Origin: Peribacillus sp. FSL H8-0477
GTDB lineage: Bacteria > Bacillota > Bacilli > Bacillales > DSM-1321
NCBI RefSeq assembly: GCF_038002765.1
Contig: NZ_JBBODE010000001.1
Location: 62,001-126,000 of the forward strand
Length of the DNA: 64,000 nt
Direction of reading: 5' to 3'
In this document: in pieces, positions 1 to 8,813 of the stretch
Numbering within the stretch: the first letter of the stretch is position 1
How the letters are laid out: the number at the start of each line of letters is the position of its first letter
The notes under the pieces: generated by a model
What the model was told of the DNA's origin: nothing
What the model saw: the letters and a program-made list of their open reading frames with translations, nothing else
The model's database searches: none
Made by a program: the position numbers and the translations under genes

Positions 1-353
1 TCAGTGATTTGCGGAAAGATTCCTTCGTCCTTTTGCCTGATGGTTTTGTGTTACGAAAAATGGCGATTGAAGCCTGTAAGCAAGCTGGATTCGACCCGAT
101 TATTTCGTCGATTGGAGAGGATATGGATTCGATAAAAGGTCTTGTCTCGGCTGGCATCGGCGTCAGTCTTTTACCTGACAGTACTTTACACGAATCCACA
201 CCAAGATTAACGGTAAGAATTCCAATTGAAACACCTGATGTAAAGCGATCTGTTGGAATTATCACCTCAAAAACACGGGATCTATCACCGTCAGAAAAGG
301 TTTTTTACCAGTTTATCATCGACTTTTATTCAGTTCTTGAACGGTATAAGTAA
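1..353 (+). CDS. LysR-family transcriptional regulator, C-terminal part (cut by window edge)
   Basis: The reading frame is already open at the first base and ends at the stop at 351-353, so this is the 3' end of a gene starting outside the window. About 117 residues are visible. They match the second half of a LysR substrate-binding domain: a helix with ACKQAGF, then the GLVSAGIGVSLLP segment that lines the effector cleft in this family, then a beta-strand-rich end. The DNA-binding N-terminus is not in view, so the target genes cannot be inferred. No terminator is obvious before the convergent gene at 458. Confidence 0.82.
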   Translation, partial: SDLRKDSFVLLPDGFVLRKMAIEACKQAGFDPIISSIGEDMDSIKGLVSAGIGVSLLPDSTLHESTPRLTVRIPIETPDVKRSVGIITSKTRDLSPSEKVFYQFIIDFYSVLERYK

Positions 354-443
354 AGGATGATTAAACTATTTTCATGGAGTTTCCTTTCAGGTGCTGTCCT
401 ACCGGGGTTAAAAACAGCTAACAATTACTGATCTTTTCTCGGT

Positions 444-488
444 ATTTAGTAAGGAAATTAGAGACTATTCTTTTTCTCCTTACTAAAT
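444..488. terminator. 12-bp inverted repeat at the 3' end of the minus-strand membrane protein gene
   Basis: ATTTAGTAAGGA (444-455) is repeated inverted at 477-488 with a 21-base loop. It overlaps the last codons of the minus-strand gene. It lacks a long T run, so it is either a weak terminator or an mRNA-end stabiliser between converging genes. Confidence 0.4.
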
Positions 489-859
489 GTTCCGGAAAGT
501 ATTTCTATAACAAACCAATACACCAGTAAAGCAGCTGCATTATGTACGGATACGATTCCTGCAAAAAACAGGTGCACGAATGAAAACCCGCCCAGCAAAA
601 TGAGACATCCTGGGAGTATACCGGCGAGCATAAATAATCCTAACCTCTTAAAAATAGAAACATTTAGCTGATTAATCCATATAACAAGTGAGGCTCCAAA
701 TAAGAAATATACAGGCGTTGCTACTAATAGAGTAAACTCCAAAAATTCCAAAATTCTTGGAAAATCATTAAAATTTAAGATACTGCTATAAATAAATGAA
801 GAAATAATCGCTGCATATAGCGTCTTTAGCAGGTACAATCTATTAACTGGCTTTATCAC
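458..859 (-). CDS. small multi-pass membrane protein of unknown function
   Basis: 133 residues, strongly hydrophobic, with about four predicted membrane helices (roughly residues 8-28, 38-62, 70-95 and 98-122) and a short lysine-rich C-terminal tail. No catalytic motif or family signature is visible. It converges on the LysR gene and is divergent from the cupin gene at 964, so it is probably monocistronic. The fold class (integral membrane) is clear from composition; the role is unknown. Confidence 0.6.
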   Translation of the reverse strand: MIKPVNRLYLLKTLYAAIISSFIYSSILNFNDFPRILEFLEFTLLVATPVYFLFGASLVIWINQLNVSIFKRLGLFMLAGILPGCLILLGGFSFVHLFFAGIVSVHNAAALLVYWFVIEILSGTFSKEKKNSL

Positions 860-963
860 TTAACCCACCTTCTTTTTTATATTCAATTTCTTATTGCACA
901 CTTCTATCCCGCCCACATATCTTGCATATAGGCTGAAAAATTCGGAGTAGAAAGGATACCTTT

Positions 964-1620
964 ATGAGTTCAACGATTGACTATACATCGCCTTCCACCC
1001 AATTCTTTTTTGACTTAAATAAAAATACTAGCTTTAAAAAAGATAATCAAAATTTCATTAATGAATTAAGTATTGATCAGGTAAACACATTAAACAATAC
1101 GGCACTGCTGGATATATTTTTAAGTGCCAATAACCTGATTGAACCCCATTATCACCAAAATGCTGCGGAACTCGTGTATTGTATTTCAGGATCTGCTACG
1201 ATTTCCGTACTTAATCCATTTACAAAGCAATTTAATCATTACCCGATTACACCTGGTCAAGTTGTAAATATTCCTCAAGGCTGGTGGCACTACGATGCTG
1301 CGGATGTTGATGATACCCATTTACTCGCTATCTTTAATGCACCTACCATCGATACCGTTTTAGGTTCAGATCTTTTAGCGTTAACGCCTGCCAATATTAT
1401 CGCTCACACCTATTGTTTAGATGAAAAACAATGGAAGAAAGCGGTTGGACCTGTTCGACCTGGAACCTTTATTGGACCTCGCAGGAACTGCGAAGCATAC
1501 AGCATCCATCATCCCCATCCAAACGTCCAACATTCACAGCCATATAACGCTCCCATATTTCCATCACACTATGAGTCTGCTTATCCAATCCAGCCAAATG
1601 CACACTACTATCGCTACTAG
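964..1620 (+). CDS. cupin-domain protein with His/Tyr/Pro-rich C-terminal tail
   Basis: 218 residues. The central cupin has motif 1 as PHYHQNAAEL, giving His62, His64 and Glu69 as metal ligands, and motif 2 as PGQVVNIPQGWWHY, giving His109. This set is typical of oxalate-decarboxylase-like or germin-like cupins that bind Mn or Fe. The N-terminus (STQFFFDLNKN) resembles cupins fused to or found near spore-coat components. The last 40 residues are unusually rich in His, Tyr, Pro and Asn, a composition common in Bacillus coat proteins, which suggests spore-surface location by inference only. ATG at 964 follows GGAGTAGAAAGGATACC. Substrate and activity are unknown. Confidence 0.75.
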   Translation: MSSTIDYTSPSTQFFFDLNKNTSFKKDNQNFINELSIDQVNTLNNTALLDIFLSANNLIEPHYHQNAAELVYCISGSATISVLNPFTKQFNHYPITPGQVVNIPQGWWHYDAADVDDTHLLAIFNAPTIDTVLGSDLLALTPANIIAHTYCLDEKQWKKAVGPVRPGTFIGPRRNCEAYSIHHPHPNVQHSQPYNAPIFPSHYESAYPIQPNAHYYRY

Positions 1621-1653
1621 CTAAATATAGGCGTGGAACCTTTCCATGCCTGC

Positions 1654-3120
1654 TTATATGTTAGGACTCCTTCGCAGATTGGCAGCCTGTTCAAATGCAA
1701 ACCCAAGCTTGATTAACATCCCTTCACTAAATGCCGTACCTGCCATGGTCACACCAAAAGGCCGGCCGTTTTTCTTATAGCCTGCTGGTAGGGCGATTGA
1801 TGGATATCCAGCCTTGGCAGAGATTGTTGAGCCAATATAGGCTGGAAATAGAATGGCATCAAGGTTATATGTTTTTAAGGCTAAATCAATTCCTTGTTCT
1901 TGAGAAAAATATAAATCTTCTAATCTTGCGTTTATGTATTCAGGATTTCGTAATGTATTGGGAAAGTGCTCTCGCTTTTCCAATTTATCTTGACCGTACT
2001 TTAGGGCTTCTCCTGCTCTACTTTTATTAAACTGAATTAATTCTGTAAGAGAATGGACAGGCAGCTGCGGTGGTAATTCTGTTAGATAGTTCTCTAAGCT
2101 GTGTTTTAATTCAAACATAGAAACATCCCAACTCCATTCTCGGTGAAAAGAAGGAATATCTATTTCTTCGTTCACTTTAGCTCCCTCCCTTTTTAGTACA
2201 TTGATCACATCCTCAAACAGTTGATCGTCGTATTCAGCTGATTTATAAAACTCAACTGGCCCTTTCCTAAATACACCGATCTTAGCACCTGATAATCCCT
2301 TAGAATCCAAATACTTTGTATAATCCTGCTCTATTCTTCCTACACTTTTATATGTAGCAGCATCATTTTTATCTACACCCGTTAATGCACTTAATAAGAT
2401 TGCTGCATCTGTTACAGTTCGTGCGATTGGTCCTGCCGTATCCTGTGAATAGGTAAAGGGGATCATTCCCTTACGGCTGATTAACCCCACAGTTGGTTTG
2501 ATCCCAACCACAGAATTCGTAACAGCTGGACTTAAAATAGAAGCATCTGTTTCTGTTCCTACAGATAAAACAGTTAGATTTGCCGCAACGGCTACTGCAG
2601 AGCCTGAACTTGATCCTCCAACAAATAAATTGCTATCTCCATACGGATTCACTACCTGTCCGCCTCTTGCACTGTACCCCGCCCACATTTCAGATGACAT
2701 CCCATTGGCTAGTTCTGTCATATTGCTTTTTCCTAAAATAACAGCACCAGCTTTACGCAATTTTTCCACTAAGAAGGCATCTCTAGGGCTCAAATGATTT
2801 TCAAGGGCAAGAGTACCTGCGCTCGTATGCATAAAATCATTTGTTTCAATATTATCTTTCAACAGAACTGGAATACCATGTAACGGTCCTCTAGCACCGG
2901 ATATTTTCCGTTCTTGATCTAATCCTTCGGCAATAAAAATAGCTTCGGGATTTATCTCCAGAATAGAATTTAGTTTGATTCCACCCTGATCGTACTTAGC
3001 TATGCGATATAGATAAAACATGATCAGCTCTTTTGAAGTAATCTCCCCGTTTTCCATCGCATGCTGTATTTGGTGAATCGTCAATTCCTCTTTGAAAAAA
3101 TCGTTAAATTTAATTTCCAT
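1654..3120 (-). CDS. amidase-signature family hydrolase
   Basis: 488 residues, normal for the amidase signature (AS) family. The catalytic Lys lies in VLLKDNIET, the Gly/Ser-rich signature GGSSSGSAVAVAAN carries the cis-Ser, and the nucleophile region is GTETDASILSPA. AS enzymes hydrolyse amide bonds of small amides or aryl amides, or act as GatA in the tRNA amidotransferase. A lone gene without gatB or gatC argues for a stand-alone amidase. It is cytosolic with no signal peptide. It is preceded by an AGGAGAAC-type ribosome binding site just upstream of ATG 3120. The substrate cannot be told from sequence. Confidence 0.85.
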   Translation of the reverse strand: MEIKFNDFFKEELTIHQIQHAMENGEITSKELIMFYLYRIAKYDQGGIKLNSILEINPEAIFIAEGLDQERKISGARGPLHGIPVLLKDNIETNDFMHTSAGTLALENHLSPRDAFLVEKLRKAGAVILGKSNMTELANGMSSEMWAGYSARGGQVVNPYGDSNLFVGGSSSGSAVAVAANLTVLSVGTETDASILSPAVTNSVVGIKPTVGLISRKGMIPFTYSQDTAGPIARTVTDAAILLSALTGVDKNDAATYKSVGRIEQDYTKYLDSKGLSGAKIGVFRKGPVEFYKSAEYDDQLFEDVINVLKREGAKVNEEIDIPSFHREWSWDVSMFELKHSLENYLTELPPQLPVHSLTELIQFNKSRAGEALKYGQDKLEKREHFPNTLRNPEYINARLEDLYFSQEQGIDLALKTYNLDAILFPAYIGSTISAKAGYPSIALPAGYKKNGRPFGVTMAGTAFSEGMLIKLGFAFEQAANLRRSPNI

Positions 3121-3207
3121 TAAAGTTCTCCTATACCATATTTAGTTATTTTATTTTATTTTACATTACTTTGGAAATTAAAATGGATTTTTTACTATAC
3201 GAGGTAC

Positions 3208-4641
3208 CTACATGACTTTGACAAAACTATTACTTATCAGCAGCGAGCCATTTAAAGCTAATAAGAAGACAAGCACCTTCAAAACGAGAACAAGATCTGC
3301 TGCAAAGACTGTTACTGAATGCCAAGGGGCCTGAACAATCATGACAAACAGTGGGATAAGACAAATAGATAACGTTAAGCAAAGGATACCGAAAATCCTA
3401 TAGCGTAGTGCAGAAGTCTTTCGATTTCTTTTTTTTAGGTTCCCAAATAACCAGCAAGATAATATAAAAAGTAAACAAACGATGAAGCCTAAAAGCAGTT
3501 GAACAATGGGTCTGCTTTTTGATATTTTTTCTGGAGGATGTCCATTAATAATCCGAATGATTCCTTCTTTTAAATGAACAAGCTGTTCCTCCTCGAGAAT
3601 ATGATTTTTATTGGTTAAAATAACCCCGCTCCACTTGGTTTCAGGATACATAAATACTTCTGCGCGTGAATCAGGTGTCGATCCAGCATGCCAAATACTT
3701 TTGTCTTCCTGTTCTATATTAGAAAACCTCCAGCCAAAACCGTAAAACTTATCATTTAATTGACTAAGCGGAGATAAATAAGCCTTCATAGACTCATTGC
3801 TGAGGATATCACTTTGTTCATCCCCTGAATTAAACACCGTAAGAAATTTCAACAGATCTTCTGTACTAGCAGCCATATACCCGTATGGAGAACCTCCGTT
3901 ATCATAAGGTACTTGACTTTTAATCGGCATGCCAAACCAAGACTGGTAGCCCGCTGCATACCCATTTTCATACACGGTAGGACGATCAGCACCTGCTTGA
4001 TTCATGTCTAATGGGAGAAAAATATGCTGTTTTAGGTATTCAGAAAAGGATAACCCTGAAATATGTTCAATAAGAGTCCCAAGAATTAAATAGTTTGCAT
4101 CGCTATATTGATAGATTTCTCCAGGCTTTTCAGTCAGTTTAACATTTGCTAGTTTTTTAATACCCTTTTTAATTGTATTATTTTCTTCGTTTCCTCTGTC
4201 CGCGATTAATAAGCCATTGGAACGGCTCAGACCGCTGGTATGGGTAAGGAGCTGTCTAATCGTGATCTGTGAAGCATCTTCTTGATCGTTGAGAGTAAAC
4301 CATGGAAGATGCTTTACAATAGGATCATCAAGTACAAGCCCATCTTCTTCTACTAGTTTCAATACTGCTAATCCTGTAAATGCCTTACTAATGGAACCAA
4401 TTAAAAAAGGCGTTTCTGTTGTGACTGCCTTCTTTCCTTCCCCTGTTATCCCCCATGCATTGGCATAAAAAATTTCATCATGATGAGAAATTCCAACAGA
4501 TGCACCTGGAATTCGATTATCAGCTAAGAATGTTTCAATATATGTATCCAGTGTCTCTTTTACCTTTTGCCCTGCCATTGCTTCTTCAGGGGCCAGTAAA
4601 GCAAGGAAGCTTATTGTAAAGAGAAGAACATATTTTTTCAT
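3208..4641 (-). CDS. membrane-anchored serine hydrolase, beta-lactamase/penicillin-binding-protein fold
   Basis: 477 residues. An N-terminal signal peptide ends near residue 23. The class C beta-lactamase-like domain (about 25-370) has SxxK as SISK (Ser83, Lys86), the second motif as YSDANY, where Asp replaces the usual Asn, and a HAG motif in place of KTG. About three to four C-terminal membrane helices (from residue 380) anchor it with the catalytic domain outside. Relatives include PbpE/PbpX-like proteins and esterases; the combination suggests a cell-envelope peptidase or esterase rather than a true beta-lactamase. Flanking genes are unrelated, so no operon is inferred. Confidence 0.82.
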   Translation of the reverse strand: MKKYVLLFTISFLALLAPEEAMAGQKVKETLDTYIETFLADNRIPGASVGISHHDEIFYANAWGITGEGKKAVTTETPFLIGSISKAFTGLAVLKLVEEDGLVLDDPIVKHLPWFTLNDQEDASQITIRQLLTHTSGLSRSNGLLIADRGNEENNTIKKGIKKLANVKLTEKPGEIYQYSDANYLILGTLIEHISGLSFSEYLKQHIFLPLDMNQAGADRPTVYENGYAAGYQSWFGMPIKSQVPYDNGGSPYGYMAASTEDLLKFLTVFNSGDEQSDILSNESMKAYLSPLSQLNDKFYGFGWRFSNIEQEDKSIWHAGSTPDSRAEVFMYPETKWSGVILTNKNHILEEEQLVHLKEGIIRIINGHPPEKISKSRPIVQLLLGFIVCLLFILSCWLFGNLKKRNRKTSALRYRIFGILCLTLSICLIPLFVMIVQAPWHSVTVFAADLVLVLKVLVFLLALNGSLLISNSFVKVM

Positions 4642-4811
4642 ACCATCACCTCATTTTTATTAGTTACACTTAATAGTAGAAGTTAGTAAGGAATGAACCC
4701 AGACGCATGAGACGTATTTCTGGCTAAGACTTCAGTCTTATTTCAAAATACTGGCAAAAGGAACGATCGTTGAATACCATACTATACCATCTCTTTTAAG
4801 GAGCGTTTCCT

Positions 4812-5411
4812 ATGACTATTCGCGGCGAAGACCTCCTTATTACAGGAGCATGGGCACTCCTTATAGGTGCTATTGTTGATACAGTTGGGCAGACTCAGCA
4901 AACGTTAACGAGTTCAGATTTAGGCAAGGATTTAGTCATCAAAGGAAATGAAATCGAAGCCTTTGGAAATGCTCTGCAAGCTATTGGAAGAACGAAATTA
5001 CTGGCATCCCCAGCGGAATTACCTGCTATTTTCACGATTTTCGGGAGTTGGATTGAAGGTGCTGGTAATACAGCGAATGCGATTGGTGTAAATATTGAAA
5101 AGAATGTCGATGAGGATGAAGGCTTAAAAATTGATGCCCTAGGAAGCGGAATACAAGGTCTTGGATCAGCCTTTGAAGCAGTTGGCGCCTATATAGCAAC
5201 AGACTCATCCTTTCGATCACTCAATATTACTGCTAATAGTCTCGTTACGTTAGGTTCTTTTATAGAGTCCACAGGGGATATCTTTCTTCTTCAAGATAAA
5301 ATCAAAGCCGGTGAATACCTTTTATTAATTGGAAGCTGGATACAATTATTTGGCATCATCATTTTACTCGTTGCAATTACTCTTGAGGTCGAAACGATAA
5401 GCGTTAGGTAG
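4812..5411 (+). CDS. repetitive Gly-patterned helical protein (DUF6944-like)
   Basis: 199 residues made of about five degenerate helical repeats of the form LGSWI(E/Q)xxGxxxxAIG, seen near residues 58, 76, 107, 145 and 176. Hydrophobic helices alternate with Gly, giving a membrane-active or membrane-embedded character, and the last helix (about 170-195) is a clear membrane segment. The pattern recalls the Bacillus family annotated as DUF6944 repetitive proteins; that assignment is from memory and not verified. ATG follows AAGGAGCG. It is a single gene between divergent and convergent neighbours, ending at a shared terminator. Function unknown. Confidence 0.7.
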   Translation: MTIRGEDLLITGAWALLIGAIVDTVGQTQQTLTSSDLGKDLVIKGNEIEAFGNALQAIGRTKLLASPAELPAIFTIFGSWIEGAGNTANAIGVNIEKNVDEDEGLKIDALGSGIQGLGSAFEAVGAYIATDSSFRSLNITANSLVTLGSFIESTGDIFLLQDKIKAGEYLLLIGSWIQLFGIIILLVAITLEVETISVR

Positions 5412-5413
5412 AA

Positions 5414-5447
5414 ACAAAAAACCCAGTCAAAGGACTGAGTTTTTGTT
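5414..5447. terminator. bidirectional terminator between converging genes
   Basis: The stem ACCCAGTC / GACTGAGT (one mismatch) has a 4-base loop. It is flanked by an A run on the left and a T run on the right, so it can serve both the plus-strand repetitive protein and the minus-strand ABC operon. Confidence 0.75.
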
Positions 5448-6653
5448 TTAGTTGATTTCATATACCTGTAGATCATGAATAGACAACCCATGATTCATCT
5501 TGCTTTGCTGTTTCGATGATGTGATCATTGATTCACCTTTATAAAGAGTTTTCCCCGTTTTTAAATCTGCGATTAATAGTTGTAGAGGCTTGTACGTATC
5601 AAATTGGCTCTCGTGTTCATTGAAGCCAAGCAGATACATACGTTCATTTTTTATTGAAAAGAGGAAATCATCATATAGCAAATCAAAAGAAAATTCATCA
5701 ATAATCGTTTGATTGCTTAAGCTAAATGTTATCAAATGAATTTGTTGGTCACTAACTTCATAAAAATAGATGTTATTGCTAGTATAAAAGATTTCCTCAT
5801 CAGGAATTAAGTCTTTTTTTGGAAGTGTGATAGTCTCTTCTTTTCCGGTCTCAAAATCATATTTATAAAGTGTGGTTTCTTTCGGCACAAACTCATCTGA
5901 TTCTGAATAGGTACCTTTCACTAACGAGTATAAAAATACATGACTTTCTCCAATAGTGTTTGAAGCAGTCGGATAGTGTATTTGTACAACGTTATCCATA
6001 GCATTACTAGTTAATTCTGATAGAATTACCTTGTCATTTATGACTTTTTTATTAGCTAAGTCAAGTGTATAAACATGAATCTCCTCATTCGAATCCTGTG
6101 ATTCAACCTGATTATTAACGACTACCTGAAGCTTTGAATCTATCATTTGAACGTCTAATATCCTTAAATACTCTTTTTCTCCTTGCTCACTTACATCCAG
6201 TTCAAAAGAAGATTCTTTTTTAGTTTCTTTTTCTAGTAACGATATCTCAAATGTAGTTACATTTTTATTATTACGATACTTATTAGTCAATGAAGCATAA
6301 GCAAGAAAATCTTCATCTTCGTAAAAAGAATCTAAATCATGTTTCCCACGTATAAATGATTTATATTTCTTTAGCCGCTTTTCTACCTCATCTTCTCCAC
6401 TGAATTGCTCTACCAAAGATTTTTCCCTTTCATAGGTTAACTGATTCCCCTCGAAGATAATTGGTTCAGAAATACTGTCTTTATTAGCGAATCCCCTTAG
6501 AATGACTGGTTTCAATTCTTTTTCATTTCCTTCAATTGTTTTAAATTCGTACCCCGGAAGGTTCGCTAGGGAAGCTGCTTGTGTACCATAATAGGTGCCG
6601 ATGCTTCCGATAACTATAAGTGTCAATACAAAACTGCTAATATATCGTTTCAA
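5448..6653 (-). CDS. exported protein of unknown function in an ABC transporter operon
   Basis: 401 residues with an N-terminal hydrophobic segment (about 5-27), probably an uncleaved anchor or signal peptide. The remainder is soluble and rich in charged and beta-strand-forming residues, with repeated short strands such as LHVYTLDL-type segments suggestive of a beta-propeller-like accessory domain. It is the last gene of the GntR-ATPase-permease-exported protein operon, 24 bases after the permease. A role as an extracytoplasmic partner or sensor for the transporter is inferred only from position. Confidence 0.65.
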   Translation of the reverse strand: MKRYISSFVLTLIVIGSIGTYYGTQAASLANLPGYEFKTIEGNEKELKPVILRGFANKDSISEPIIFEGNQLTYEREKSLVEQFSGEDEVEKRLKKYKSFIRGKHDLDSFYEDEDFLAYASLTNKYRNNKNVTTFEISLLEKETKKESSFELDVSEQGEKEYLRILDVQMIDSKLQVVVNNQVESQDSNEEIHVYTLDLANKKVINDKVILSELTSNAMDNVVQIHYPTASNTIGESHVFLYSLVKGTYSESDEFVPKETTLYKYDFETGKEETITLPKKDLIPDEEIFYTSNNIYFYEVSDQQIHLITFSLSNQTIIDEFSFDLLYDDFLFSIKNERMYLLGFNEHESQFDTYKPLQLLIADLKTGKTLYKGESMITSSKQQSKMNHGLSIHDLQVYEIN

Positions 6654-6677
6654 GCTATATCACTCCTTTTTTTAAAA

Positions 6678-7502
6678 CTATACGGTAATTTTTTTGATGA
6701 GCAGCCAACGACTGACCCAAAGCGTTAATCCAGTTATGCATATACAAAGAATGAGTAATAAACCAAATTTTTCTTCAAGATACAGATAGTCTCCTCCGAA
6801 GTACACAGGTCCCACAATCATGGTAGAAGCAGCGACTATGTACAAAACTCCCATAACAATCCCTTTGACACGGTAACTTCTTTCAAACAAAATGATTGCA
6901 AATAGGATAAACATAATCATTAACACCATGCCGCAGTAAATGAGGAATAAACTGAATGATTCTGGAATAATAATACGTAATAGGTCACTTGAATTAATAA
7001 TTGAATTAATAGTGATACTAGAATTTAAAAAAGTTTCCGGAATCATCCATTCACATAACTTATATTCCAGTGGAAGAATCATCAATTGAAAAGCAACTAA
7101 TCCTAGAACCATTAAAAATATCGCTGTAGCTTTTGATAGATAAACTGACATTCTTGATGTCGGAAGCATTAACAGCCGATAAACAAAAGTGTTTTTACCA
7201 AACCAATCTCGGTACCAAATCAAGAAAATGTAAAAGATAAGAGCTACTAATGAAAGAGCAAACGGTCCGATGAACAAGAGGAAATCAGTAATATATGAAA
7301 AATAAAACCCTCCATATTCAAGGACATAAGCTTTTTCTGTTAAATTTTCTAGTTTCATAATTTCAAAAGTACGTTTAAGATAACTCCTTGTTTGGAATAG
7401 TACCGCTGCACTTTGCGAAAGTAAGGTAAGGACTAACAAAGTAAAATAAATCTTTTTAAAACGGTTTAATTCAAAATTCACAAGTTTCAGATATCTAATC
7501 AT
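6678..7502 (-). CDS. ABC-2 type transporter permease
   Basis: 274 residues with about six membrane helices (first at 17-36, then about 73-100, 123-145, 180-205, 210-235 and 240-262) and short loops, as in ABC-2 permeases of YtrC or YhcI type. Its start overlaps the stop of the ATPase gene by 4 bases, indicating translational coupling and a shared complex. The transported substrate is unknown; modules of this GntR/ATPase/permease arrangement often respond to cell-wall antibiotics. Confidence 0.75.
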   Translation of the reverse strand: MIRYLKLVNFELNRFKKIYFTLLVLTLLSQSAAVLFQTRSYLKRTFEIMKLENLTEKAYVLEYGGFYFSYITDFLLFIGPFALSLVALIFYIFLIWYRDWFGKNTFVYRLLMLPTSRMSVYLSKATAIFLMVLGLVAFQLMILPLEYKLCEWMIPETFLNSSITINSIINSSDLLRIIIPESFSLFLIYCGMVLMIMFILFAIILFERSYRVKGIVMGVLYIVAASTMIVGPVYFGGDYLYLEEKFGLLLILCICITGLTLWVSRWLLIKKITV

Positions 7503-8185
7503 GCTCGATACACCTCTCTCATTACATCGATGACATTTTTCCCTTCATTCTCACGCATGTCTTCTGTGTGGAACTCTTTAAGAACTTTGCCATTATCCAA
7601 TATCACGACTTTATCGATTAAATGCTCAATGTCACTGATTTCGTGTGTGGTAATGAGTACTCCCCTGTCCTCAATCAAATGACTGGTAAATACTTCAGCA
7701 ATTTGTTCTCTACTGAACATATCGATTCCTGAAAATGGTTCATCCATTAATATATAGTCAACATCTAAAGCCAGGCCCATTAGTAAATTAACCTTGGCTA
7801 CGTTCCCTTTTGATAATTCTGAAATGCGCGTTTCTAACTTGAGTTTGAAAAACTCTAGCATTTGATCCGCTCGATCTTGGTTCCACACTGTATAAAAATC
7901 ACTCATAAACTCCATCGCTTGTTTAATCGACATTTGCGGTAACATAATCGCCGCATCTGGAATGAAGGTGATTTTTTCGTATGTATGTTTCGTTAATTTT
8001 TCATTGTCGATGAGAATGTCGCCGCTATAGGGGGTCAATCCCATAATCGCCTTGAGTGTAGTTGTTTTACCAACCCCATTTATGCCAATTAAACAGGTGA
8101 TTTCTCCTTTATTTGCTGTAAAAGAAACACCATCTAGGATTGTCTTTCGACCAAATTTCTTACTGATCTGCTTAACTTCAATCAT
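7499..8185 (-). CDS. ABC transporter ATP-binding protein (YtrB-like)
   Basis: About 228 residues. Walker A is GINGVGKTTT, the signature motif is the degenerate ELSKGN, Walker B is YILMDEPFSGID and the H-loop is ITTHE. An upstream in-frame codon at 8209 exists, but AGGGGGAG lies 8 bases before ATG 8185, which overlaps the GntR stop by 8 bases, so 8185 is chosen. It should energise the adjacent ABC-2 permease at the inner face of the membrane. The lack of the canonical LSGGQ is common in single-domain drug or antibiotic exporters of this class. Confidence 0.88.
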   Translation of the reverse strand: MIEVKQISKKFGRKTILDGVSFTANKGEITCLIGINGVGKTTTLKAIMGLTPYSGDILIDNEKLTKHTYEKITFIPDAAIMLPQMSIKQAMEFMSDFYTVWNQDRADQMLEFFKLKLETRISELSKGNVAKVNLLMGLALDVDYILMDEPFSGIDMFSREQIAEVFTSHLIEDRGVLITTHEISDIEHLIDKVVILDNGKVLKEFHTEDMRENEGKNVIDVMREVYRA

Positions 8186-8567
8186 TGGTCTCCCCCTGCT
8201 TTCCTTCATTTATATATTTTTCTGTAACCACTTGAAGGAGTTCTTCAATTGGTACATTGATCGGTCGAATTGTCTCAACAAAGGACTCAACGGCTGCAAA
8301 AATTAGTTCCTGTCTAATCGACTTCAATATCCTTTCATCGGTTGTGATTTTGCTCGGGAAATTCCGTTCTGTATGGATCAATCCCTGTTCCTCCATTTCT
8401 TTATACGCTTTTTGAGCAGTATTCGGGTTAATATTCAGTGTTGCTGCCAGCTCTCTACGGGAAGGAATTTCTTCACCAGCCACGATCCTGCCTGTTGCAA
8501 TTTGTTCCTTGAAGTACCGAACCACCTGTATATATACAGGCTCTCTTGTATTAAAATGACTGTTCAA
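8178..8567 (-). CDS. GntR-family transcriptional repressor, YtrA subfamily
   Basis: About 129 residues: an N-terminal winged helix (IPSRRELAATLNINPNTAQ, then an EEQGLI wing region) and a short C-terminal dimerisation segment, the layout of the YtrA/YhcF subfamily, which lacks a large effector domain. TTG at 8567 is preferred to the in-frame ATG at 8588, because a perfect AGGAGG sits inside the longer reading frame 6 bases before TTG. It is the first gene of the operon and very probably autoregulates through the GTGTA/TACAC sites at 8618-8672. The inducing signal is unknown. Confidence 0.87.
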   Translation of the reverse strand: MNSHFNTREPVYIQVVRYFKEQIATGRIVAGEEIPSRRELAATLNINPNTAQKAYKEMEEQGLIHTERNFPSKITTDERILKSIRQELIFAAVESFVETIRPINVPIEELLQVVTEKYINEGKQGETND

Positions 8568-8617
8568 AATGTACCTCCTATTTACCATAAAATCCTCTGA
8601 AAATCACATGATGTATA

Positions 8618-8684
8618 GTGTATGTATTATGTGGTTCATACACCTTATATATGTACTATACGTGTAATACACCTAATCAGTCAA
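8618..8684 (-). promoter_or_regulatory. promoter and operators of the YtrA-like operon
   Basis: On the minus strand there is TTGACT (8679-8684), an 18-base spacer and TATAGT (8655-8660). The spacer contains the perfect palindrome GTGTAATACAC (8662-8672). Downstream of the start site lies a second dyad, GTGTATG at 8618-8624 and CATACAC at 8637-8643. GTGTA/TACAC half-sites resemble those described for YtrA-type repressors, so repression by the first gene product is inferred. Confidence 0.65.
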
Positions 8685-8813
8685 CCATAATTTAACTTAT
8701 TTTCCTATAATCTAGTATTTTGTGAGAATAGAGAGAAAAACATACATGCTTCTTCCGCTATTTTCATATATATGTATAAAGCAAATCACCCTAATTAGAA
8801 AGGGAGTAAGGCA

